DNA from: Pseudomonadota bacterium
GTDB taxonomy: Bacteria; Pseudomonadota; Alphaproteobacteria; Rhizobiales; Rhizobiaceae
Length of the DNA stretch: 12,849 nt
Assembly (NCBI GenBank): GCA_023388675.1
Contig: JAEWFU010000527.1
Span: 1 to 12,849 of the forward strand
Reading direction: 5' to 3'
Shown: in pieces, positions 8,092-12,849 of the stretch
How the letters are laid out: each line of letters opens with the position of its first letter
Position numbering within the stretch: the first letter of the stretch is position 1
Translations under genes and position numbers: made by a program
Notes under the pieces: generated by a model
The model's database searches: none
Seen by the model: only the letters and a program-made list of their open reading frames with translations
Told to the model about the DNA's origin: nothing

Positions 8092-8875
8092 AACGGTTGC
8101 TGACGATCTGAAGGCTGACCTTGCGCTGCTGCGTGATGCGGCGCGCGAGGGCGGCGAGATCGCGATGCGCCATTTCCGCAAGGAGCCGGAGACGTGGCTG
8201 AAGGCCGGATCGTCTCCGGTGACGGCCGCCGACATTGCCGTCGACCGGTTCCTTTTCGAAACGCTGCGCGCCGCCCGCCCGACCTATGGTTGGTTGTCGG
8301 AGGAGACGGTCGACAGTCCCGATCGGCTGTCCGCGCGGCGGACGTTCGTCGTCGATCCCATCGACGGCACGCGCGCCTTCATCGCCGGCAGGCGGACATG
8401 GTGCGTTTCCGTGGCCGTTGTGGAGAACGGCGTCGCCATCGCTGGCGTGCTCGACTGCCCCGCCAAGGAGGAAATCTACGAGGCCGCCGCCAACGGGCCA
8501 GCCACGTGCAACGGCAAGGTGATCGGCGTCGCCGGTCACGGGGAATTTCCGCGCGTCGCCGGTCCCAAGCAGCTTCTGGCGCGGGCCCCCGCCTACATGC
8601 GCGCCGGCCCTGACATCGCCTATATTCCATCGCTTGCCTATCGGCTGGCGATGGTGGCGAGCGGTCGTCTCGACGGCACTTTTGTCAAACCGAACTCGCA
8701 CGACTGGGACCTCGCCGCTGCCGATCTGATCCTGCGTCGCGCCGGCGGTGCGGTGATCGATGCTACAGGCGACGCACCGTTCTATGCTGGCGCCGATCCG
8801 CGCCACGGCGCGCTGGCGGCCGGCAGCGGCAAGCTCCTGCGCGACATGGCGAACGTTATCGCGGCCGCGGAATGA
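8078..8875 (+). CDS. cysQ: 3'(2'),5'-bisphosphate nucleotidase / inositol monophosphatase family, CysQ-like
   Basis: A 265-residue member of the Li+-sensitive Mg2+-dependent phosphatase superfamily. The metal-site motifs are complete: SEE (74-76), DPIDGT (93-98) and SHDWDLAAAD (207-216). KAGSSPVTAADIAVDRFL (42-59) is the N-terminal signature seen in CysQ and related phosphatases. CysQ converts adenosine 3',5'-bisphosphate (PAP), a by-product of sulfate assimilation, to AMP in the cytoplasm. An inositol or other sugar phosphatase role cannot be excluded from these motifs. The start is TTG at 8078, or GTG at 8084; either overlaps pmbA (14 or 8 nt), which implies coupled translation. No sulfur-assimilation gene is near, so the substrate rests on sequence type alone. 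Confidence 0.88.
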   Translation: MQVNETVADDLKADLALLRDAAREGGEIAMRHFRKEPETWLKAGSSPVTAADIAVDRFLFETLRAARPTYGWLSEETVDSPDRLSARRTFVVDPIDGTRAFIAGRRTWCVSVAVVENGVAIAGVLDCPAKEEIYEAAANGPATCNGKVIGVAGHGEFPRVAGPKQLLARAPAYMRAGPDIAYIPSLAYRLAMVASGRLDGTFVKPNSHDWDLAAADLILRRAGGAVIDATGDAPFYAGADPRHGALAAGSGKLLRDMANVIAAAE

Positions 8876-8911
8876 CGCTGCGCTTTCACGCGGCGGTTTC
8901 AAAACGTAACG

Positions 8912-8929
8912 AATTCCTCTAGAGGAATT
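8912..8929. promoter_or_regulatory. Perfect 18-bp palindrome upstream of the DUF4170-lpxK genes
   Basis: AATTCCTCT (8912-8920) is followed directly by AGAGGAATT (8921-8929), a perfect inverted repeat without spacer. It is AT-rich compared with its surroundings. It lies 53 nt before the GTG start of the DUF4170 gene, in the 107-nt gap (8876-8982) expected to hold the promoter of the lipid A unit. A zero-loop palindrome suits a dimeric repressor or activator site better than an RNA hairpin. A loose promoter, TTTCAA (8897-8902) and TAGAGG (8920-8925), would overlap it. The factor is unknown. A GC-rich symmetry CCCCG-CGC-CGGGG (8948-8960) follows. Confidence 0.45.
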
Positions 8930-8982
8930 GCCATCGCCTCGGCGCCGCCCCGCGCCGGGGTGCTGCTCCACCCAAGACATGT

Positions 8983-9228
8983 GTGACCGATATGGCCGAA
9001 GACACCGGAACCAAGCAACTCCTACACCTCGTATTCGGCGGCGAGCTGACATCGCTGTCCGACGTTGATTTCCGCAATCTCGAAGATCTGGACATCGTCG
9101 GAATCTTTCCCGACTACAAATCCGCCGAAATTGCGTGGAAAGCAAAGGCGCAGGCGACCGTGGACAACGCCCATATGCGCTATTTCATCGTCCACCTGCA
9201 TCGCCTGCTCGACCCGCAGGCCAAATAA
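8983..9228 (+). CDS. DUF4170 domain-containing protein
   Basis: A small acidic protein of 81 residues (78 if the ATG at 8992 is used). I recognise it as DUF4170 from KQLLHLVFGGEL (11-22), the DIVGIFPDY block (37-45) and MRYFIVHLHRLLDP (65-78). Members are small soluble alphaproteobacterial proteins of unknown function with no known catalytic residues. No signal peptide or membrane segment is visible, so it is presumably cytoplasmic. It is the first gene of the run leading to the DUF374 acyltransferase (33 nt downstream), waaA and lpxK, so a role linked to envelope lipid assembly is possible but only by context. Neither possible start has a clear ribosome binding site; GTG 8983 is the more upstream choice. 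Confidence 0.85.
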   Translation: MTDMAEDTGTKQLLHLVFGGELTSLSDVDFRNLEDLDIVGIFPDYKSAEIAWKAKAQATVDNAHMRYFIVHLHRLLDPQAK

Positions 9229-9261
9229 GCCAGAACGACAACAGCAAGAATAACGATACGC

Positions 9262-10047
9262 ATGGACGACAACGCCGTTTCACCCCTGCAGGAGACGCGC
9301 GCGCAGGCGCGCAAGTCCAAGCCGGGCGTCTTCAAGGCCACCTGGAAGAAGATTAGGCAGCCGCTCGTCCGCTCGACATTCGTGAAGCATCTGCTGGCGA
9401 CGCTCATCGCGGGCGTCGTCAAGTTCATCTACTGGACCAACCCGGCCGCGGCCGGGTCCGACGATCCCGCGCCGCGCATCGCGGCGCTATCGCCAGCGAT
9501 CGGGGCGCTTTGGCATGGCCAGCACCTGCTCGGGCCGGCGGTCAATCCGCGCCGCCACAAGCTGGTTGCCATGTTCTCGCGCAGTGCGGATGCCGAACTC
9601 AACGCGCTCGTGGCGCAGAAGCTCGGTTTCGGCATCGTGCGGGGCTCGGGCGGCCGTGAAGGAACCAAGGCCGACAAGGGCGGCGCCAAGGCGCTCATTA
9701 CGCTCAAGAAGACGCTCGACAGCGGCATGAACGTGGCCATGATCGCAGACATCCCGCATGGCACGCCGCGCCAGGCCGGGCTCGGCATCGTGACGCTGGC
9801 GAAGGTATCCGGCCGGCCGATCGTGCCGGTCGCCATCGCCACGAGCCGCCGCAAGGTGCTGGAGCGGAGCTGGGACAAGACGACCATCAATCTGCCCTTT
9901 GGCCGCCACGCGCTGGCTGTCGGCGAGGAGATCTACGTGCCGTCCGATGCCGACGCTGAAATGATGGAGGCGAAGCGACGCGAGGTGACCGCATCGCTCA
10001 ATGCGGCGACCGAGCGGGCCTACAAGCTGGTCGACGGTCCGCGATGA
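9262..10047 (+). CDS. DUF374 family lysophospholipid / lipid A-type acyltransferase
   Basis: A 261-residue protein with the DUF374 pattern. It has a basic N-terminus (residues 13-38), a hydrophobic anchor at about 41-58, then ALWHGQHLL (82-90), MFSRSADAEL (104-113), GIVRGSGGREG (124-134), MIADIPHGTPRQ (160-171) and GRPIVPVAIA (184-193). This corresponds to the acyltransferase core, with WHGQH in the place of the catalytic His-containing block and DIPHGTPR for the usual DGPRGP. The family transfers acyl chains to lysolipids; LpxJ of epsilonproteobacteria is a DUF374 lipid A late acyltransferase. Directly upstream of waaA (4-nt ATGA overlap) and lpxK, it most likely works on lipid A or its precursors at the inner face of the inner membrane. 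That substrate is inference; a glycerophospholipid is the alternative. The ribosome binding site is weak. Confidence 0.88.
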   Translation: MDDNAVSPLQETRAQARKSKPGVFKATWKKIRQPLVRSTFVKHLLATLIAGVVKFIYWTNPAAAGSDDPAPRIAALSPAIGALWHGQHLLGPAVNPRRHKLVAMFSRSADAELNALVAQKLGFGIVRGSGGREGTKADKGGAKALITLKKTLDSGMNVAMIADIPHGTPRQAGLGIVTLAKVSGRPIVPVAIATSRRKVLERSWDKTTINLPFGRHALAVGEEIYVPSDADAEMMEAKRREVTASLNAATERAYKLVDGPR

Positions 10048-11369
10048 GCGAGCGCTGGGCACGAACCCTGCTGACAGCATACAGATGGGCGGGCGCAGCC
10101 GCCTATCCCGTCATCGGCGGTTATGTGGCCTGGCGAGCGACCAAGGGCAAGGAAGAACACAATCGCAGGCGCGAACGCTACGGCCGCGCGGGCCAGCCGC
10201 GCCCCGAGGGGCCGCTGGTGTGGCTGCATGCGGCCAGTGTCGGCGAAACGATCGCTGTGGCGCCGCTTATCGAGCGGATCGCCGATTTCGGCATCAATGT
10301 CGTGCTTACCACCGGCACCGTCACGTCGGCACAGGTCGCCAAGGAGCGCCTCGGCGACCGCATCATCCATCAATATGTGCCGCTCGACCTGAAACCGGCC
10401 GTGAGCCGGTTTCTCGATCATTGGCAGCCCGATCTGGCGATCATCGCCGAATCCGAAATCTGGCCGATGACCATTCTGGAACTGGGCGCACGGCGTGTGC
10501 CGCAGGTGCTGGTCAACGGGCGTTTGTCCGATCGCTCGTTCGCGAGCTGGAGCAAGCGCGGCTTCATCGCCGAGGCGCTGCTGGAAAACCTCGCCCATGT
10601 GATTGCGCAGTCGGAGGTGGATGCGGAGCGCTTCCACAAGCTCGGCGCGCGGCCTGTCACCGTTTCGGGCAATCTCAAGGTCGACACGGTGCCGCCACCC
10701 GTCGATGCCGAGGTTCTGGCGCGCATCAAGGGCGAGATCGGCAACCGCAAGGTCTGGGCCGCGGTCTCCACGCACGACGGCGAGGAGGACGCGGCGATTC
10801 ACGTCCATACCCTGCTGCGCGGCCGCCATTCGGATCTGCTCACCGTGATCGTTCCCCGCCATCCCGAGCGCGCCGACGCCATCGCCGCGGCCTGCGCCGA
10901 AAAGGGGCTGACCGTTGCCCGGCGCAGCCTCGGCGACAAGATCTCTTCGGGCACCGACATCTTCCTCGGCGACACGATCGGAGAGATGGGGCTCTATCTG
11001 CGCCTGACCGAGATCGCCTTTGTCGGGCGCTCGCTGACTGGGCAGGGCGGCCAGAACCCGCTGGAGCCGGCCATGCTCGACACGGCCGTGCTGGCGGGCC
11101 GCAACGTCCAGAATTTTCGCGAAGCCTATCAGAAGCTTGCGTCCGCCGGAGGCGCGCGCTTCGTGCGCGACAAGGATGTGCTGGCGGGGGCGGTCAATTT
11201 CCTGCTCAACAATGAGCCGGAGCGGCGCAAGATGATGGAAGCGGGCCTGCGCACCGTCGAAGAGATGCGCGGCTCTTTGGCCAAGACGCTGCAGGCGCTG
11301 GAGCCCTACATCCATCCGCTCATCGTTCAGGCGCGGCTGGGCACAGCCGTCAACGGCAGCGGGCGCTAG
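10044..11369 (+). CDS. waaA: 3-deoxy-D-manno-octulosonic acid (Kdo) transferase WaaA
   Basis: A 441-residue GT30 glycosyltransferase, slightly longer than the roughly 425 of E. coli. It adds Kdo from CMP-Kdo to lipid IVA at the cytoplasmic face of the inner membrane. The N-terminal hydrophobic segment (about 8-29) is the membrane anchor. LHAASVGE (61-68) carries Glu68, the catalytic base. AESEIWP (135-141), LVNGRLSDRS (156-165), VSTHDGEE (241-248), IVPRHPER (269-276) and GGQNPLEPA (335-343) are the conserved donor- and acceptor-site blocks. The number of Kdo residues added cannot be told from the sequence; most relatives add two. The ATG overlaps the DUF374 stop as ATGA with little ribosome binding site, so translation is probably coupled. 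lpxK follows after 7 nt. Confidence 0.96.
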   Translation: MSERWARTLLTAYRWAGAAAYPVIGGYVAWRATKGKEEHNRRRERYGRAGQPRPEGPLVWLHAASVGETIAVAPLIERIADFGINVVLTTGTVTSAQVAKERLGDRIIHQYVPLDLKPAVSRFLDHWQPDLAIIAESEIWPMTILELGARRVPQVLVNGRLSDRSFASWSKRGFIAEALLENLAHVIAQSEVDAERFHKLGARPVTVSGNLKVDTVPPPVDAEVLARIKGEIGNRKVWAAVSTHDGEEDAAIHVHTLLRGRHSDLLTVIVPRHPERADAIAAACAEKGLTVARRSLGDKISSGTDIFLGDTIGEMGLYLRLTEIAFVGRSLTGQGGQNPLEPAMLDTAVLAGRNVQNFREAYQKLASAGGARFVRDKDVLAGAVNFLLNNEPERRKMMEAGLRTVEEMRGSLAKTLQALEPYIHPLIVQARLGTAVNGSGR

Positions 11370-11376
11370 AACAGCC

Positions 11377-12411
11377 ATGGTCAGCGAAGCGCCACCCTTC
11401 TGGTGGGGTAAGCCCGATTGGCGCGCCTGGGGGCTTTGGCCGTTCGCCGCGATCTATGGTGCGGTTGCCCGCAAGCGGCTTCTCAACGCGCCGCGCGAAA
11501 AGGTCGATGCGCCGGTGCTGTGCGTCGGCAACCTGACGGTCGGCGGTTCCGGCAAGACGCCGGTGGCGATCGCGCTGGCGCGTGAAGCCGTCGCGATAGG
11601 CCTGAAACCCGGTATCCTGTCTCGGGGGCACGGCGGATCGGTCGCGGGTGAACCGCACCTTGTGGATGCGCATCATGACAGCGCGCGCCATGTCGGCGAC
11701 GAACCACTGCTTCTGGCACACGCCGCTCCGGTAGCCGTCAGTACCGACAGGTCCGCCGCTGCCCGCCTGCTGATCGATCTCGGCTGCAATTTCCTGATCA
11801 TGGACGACGGCTTTCAGAGCGCGCGCATCCATATCGATCATGCGCTGATCGTGGTCGATGCGCGCCGTGGCATCGGCAACGGCTACACGATTCCCGCAGG
11901 TCCGATGCGGGCAGCACTCATCGACCAGATGCGTTATGCCGACAGTGTGCTCAAGGTCGGCGAAGGTCCCGGCGCCGATGTGGTGCTGCGTCAGGCAGCC
12001 CGCGCCGCGAGGCCGTTCCACGAAGCGTCGATAAAGCCGGCCGCACCCGAAGGCATCGCGGGTGCGCGCTGCCTTGCATTCGCCGGCATCGGCGAGCCCC
12101 AGAAATTCTTCGACACGGTCACGGCTGTCGGCGGCAAGATCGAGATCGCCCGGAGTTTCGGCGATCATCACTTCTATTCGGATTTCGATGCGCAGGACCT
12201 GCTTGCGACTGCCGACGCACACGGCCTGGAGATCGTCACCACCGCCAAGGATGCCGTGCGGCTCGACCACGCCAGCGAGGCGCTCTCCGCGCTGCGCAAG
12301 CGCGCCAAGATCATCGAGATTGAAACGGTGTTCGAGGTGCCCCGCGCGCCGCGCGCGATCATCGAGGCGGCGCTGGAGGCGTGGCGACTGCGCCGCATCG
12401 AGGCGCGGTAG
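11377..12411 (+). CDS. lpxK: Tetraacyldisaccharide 4'-kinase LpxK
   Basis: A 344-residue LpxK, a membrane-associated P-loop kinase that phosphorylates the 4' position of tetraacyldisaccharide-1-phosphate to give lipid IVA, the acceptor used by WaaA. The N-terminal FWWGKPDWRAW stretch is the family's amphipathic membrane-contact segment. CVGNLTVGGSGKTP (49-62) is the Walker A loop, LSRGHGG (81-87) and ARHVGDEP (103-110) are substrate-region motifs, and MDDGFQ (142-147) holds the catalytic Asp of the DDGFQ block. The TAKDAVRL block near the C-terminus (nucleotides about 12240-12263) is also typical. It is the last gene of the DUF4170-DUF374-waaA-lpxK run and ends 3 nt before the stop of the opposing DUF2093 gene. 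Confidence 0.96.
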   Translation: MVSEAPPFWWGKPDWRAWGLWPFAAIYGAVARKRLLNAPREKVDAPVLCVGNLTVGGSGKTPVAIALAREAVAIGLKPGILSRGHGGSVAGEPHLVDAHHDSARHVGDEPLLLAHAAPVAVSTDRSAAARLLIDLGCNFLIMDDGFQSARIHIDHALIVVDARRGIGNGYTIPAGPMRAALIDQMRYADSVLKVGEGPGADVVLRQAARAARPFHEASIKPAAPEGIAGARCLAFAGIGEPQKFFDTVTAVGGKIEIARSFGDHHFYSDFDAQDLLATADAHGLEIVTTAKDAVRLDHASEALSALRKRAKIIEIETVFEVPRAPRAIIEAALEAWRLRRIEAR

Positions 12412-12426
12412 GTCCTAGCCGCGCTT
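12401..12426. terminator. Hairpin built on the convergent lpxK and DUF2093 stop codons
   Basis: GCGCGG (12403-12408) pairs with CCGCGC (12419-12424). Inside it TAGG (12409-12412) pairs with CCTA (12414-12417), with G12418 bulged. The outer A-T (12401/12426) and G-T (12402/12425) extend the stem. The two inner arms contain the TAG stops of lpxK and, on the other strand, of the DUF2093 gene. No T-run follows on either side, so classical intrinsic termination is doubtful, but a bidirectional 3'-end or RNA-protecting hairpin is plausible. Confidence 0.4.
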
Positions 12427-12645
12427 GCGAAGCTCGGGATCGACCTCGATCTCGCGGGAAAGCGAGGCTGCCGCGGTGGCGTAAGGCTCCTGCCGCGCGA
12501 CGCTCCAGTATTTCAACTCGTCCAGCGGGATCGGTTCGCCGGTGACGGCGCAGCGAACGAACGCGCCTGGCGTAAGAACCTGGAAGTCGCCATCCAGATA
12601 GCGGATTCGAGCTTCCTTGCCCCCCGGTCCTTCGAAACGGTTCAT
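12415..12645 (-). CDS. DUF2093 domain-containing small protein
   Basis: A protein of 76 residues recognised as DUF2093 by MNRFEGPGGKEARIRYLDGD at the N-terminus, VLTPGAFVRCAVTGEPIPL in the middle and ELKYWSVARQEPY towards the end. The family is a small soluble alphaproteobacterial protein of unknown function. The single Cys and Gly-rich start offer no catalytic hint, and no export signal is seen. I choose ATG 12645 because family members begin with MNRFE and GAAAGG (12659-12654) lies 8 nt upstream; the TTG at 12663 would add six atypical residues. It lies downstream of mutL on the same strand, with 63 nt between the mutL stop and its start, and may be co-transcribed with mutL or use its own promoter. 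Its stop faces lpxK. Confidence 0.85.
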   Translation of the reverse strand: MNRFEGPGGKEARIRYLDGDFQVLTPGAFVRCAVTGEPIPLDELKYWSVARQEPYATAAASLSREIEVDPELRKRG

Positions 12646-12669
12646 CTCATTCGCCTTTCGCAACGCGCC

Positions 12670-12700
12670 TGTACCGCCATAAAACCGGTGTCAGGTCAAG
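12670..12700 (-). promoter_or_regulatory. Possible promoter for the DUF2093 gene
   Basis: On the minus strand CTTGACC (12700-12694) matches the CTTGAC -35 element favoured in rhizobial sigma-70 promoters. GGTACA (12675-12670) at 18 nt spacing is a poor -10. A start near 12663 would give a short leader with the ribosome binding site at 12659-12654. The same stretch contains CCGG-N12-CCGG followed by TTTTAT, which could instead act as a weak terminator for mutL. Confidence 0.3.
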
Positions 12701-12708
12701 CCGGCAAC

Positions 12709-12849
12709 TCAGCGGCGGCCGAACAGCCGTTCGATGTCGGAGAGCTTCAGCTCCACATAGGTCGGCCTGCCGTGGTTGCACGTGCCGGAGCCGGGCGTCG
12801 CTTCCATCTGCCGCAGCAGCGCGTTCATCTCTTCGGGCCGCAGCCGGCG
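12709..12849 (-). CDS. mutL: DNA mismatch repair protein MutL, C-terminal end (partial)
   Basis: Only the last 46 residues are in the window; the gene runs in from the right edge on the minus strand and ends at TGA (12711-12709). The sequence contains [24 protein letters not shown] read in two parts (residues 8-22 and 23-31 of the visible piece) and ends with [20 protein letters not shown] is the conserved element of the MutL C-terminal dimerisation domain, and FGRR is a typical alphaproteobacterial ending. MutL links MutS mismatch recognition to downstream repair. Conserved metal-binding motifs further upstream cannot be judged here. It reads towards the DUF2093 gene. Confidence 0.93.
   Translation of the reverse strand, partial: RRLRPEEMNALLRQMEATPGSGTCNHGRPTYVELKLSDIERLFGRR

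Noticed and set aside
8948..8960. CCCCG-CGC-CGGGG as a terminator of the cysQ transcript
   Set aside because: Five-base arms, three-base loop, no T-run; too weak to call separately from the intergenic region.
7985..9145. A 386-codon minus-strand open frame spanning cysQ and the intergenic palindrome
   Set aside because: Most of it is antisense to a clear phosphatase and to the DUF4170 gene, with no family signature or ribosome binding site; it is a shadow of GC-rich codons.
10020..11378. A 452-codon open frame antisense to waaA
   Set aside because: It mirrors waaA codon by codon, its translation has no recognisable motif, and waaA carries all GT30 motifs on the plus strand. Long antisense frames are expected at this GC content.
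1..12849. A defence system, mobile element, CRISPR array, toxin-antitoxin pair or biosynthetic island
   Set aside because: All long coding regions match conserved core families, composition looks even throughout, and I saw no direct repeats, transposase, integrase, tRNA or attachment-like boundary.

Overview
The window looks like a chromosomal, housekeeping stretch of a high-GC alphaproteobacterium. It is most likely a member of the Hyphomicrobiales (Rhizobiales) near the Mesorhizobium/Phyllobacteriaceae group. The reasons are the strong G/C third-position bias, the rluB-rsmD pairing, the small families DUF4170 and DUF2093 that are characteristic of this class, and the linkage of a DUF374 acyltransferase with waaA and lpxK. 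The assignment rests on remembered family resemblance, not on a search. I see no insertion sequence, phage gene, CRISPR array, tRNA, rRNA or other sign of recent transfer.

Layout, left to right. (1) Positions 1-1420, plus strand: the 3' part of an RluB-type 23S rRNA pseudouridine synthase with a long basic disordered tail, then rsmD (16S rRNA m2G966 methyltransferase) starting at a TTG two bases after the rluB stop. (2) 1421-5173, plus strand: a leader with an imperfect stem-loop, then two exported M16 peptidase-family proteins overlapping by 4 nt (the first keeps the HxxEH zinc site, the second has lost it), then a patatin-like phospholipase 10 nt downstream. (3) 5180-6610, minus strand: a MATE-family efflux transporter, convergent with the patatin gene. 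(4) 6611-6747: a divergent promoter region. (5) 6748-8875, plus strand: pmbA/tldE, overlapped by a CysQ-like bisphosphate nucleotidase. (6) 8876-8982: an intergenic region with a perfect 18-bp palindrome. (7) 8983-12411, plus strand: DUF4170 protein, DUF374 lysophospholipid/lipid A-type acyltransferase, waaA and lpxK, which form a lipid A/Kdo assembly unit. (8) 12415-12849, minus strand: a small DUF2093 protein and the C-terminal end of mutL. The lpxK and DUF2093 stop codons lie 3 nt apart inside a hairpin.

How the genes work together: the clearest pathway unit is DUF374-waaA-lpxK. LpxK makes lipid IVA by 4'-phosphorylation, WaaA adds Kdo, and the DUF374 enzyme is a plausible acyl transferase acting on the same or a related lipid. 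DUF4170 is an uncharacterised passenger. The two M16 proteins probably form one periplasmic heteromeric peptidase. The rest are core RNA-modification, repair and nucleotide-recycling genes.

I did not find an evident undescribed multi-gene system. The points most worth following are the DUF4170/DUF374 pair in the lipid A cluster, the 18-bp palindrome in front of it, the catalytic/non-catalytic M16 pair with its leader stem-loop, the RluB tail, and the hairpin built around two convergent stop codons.
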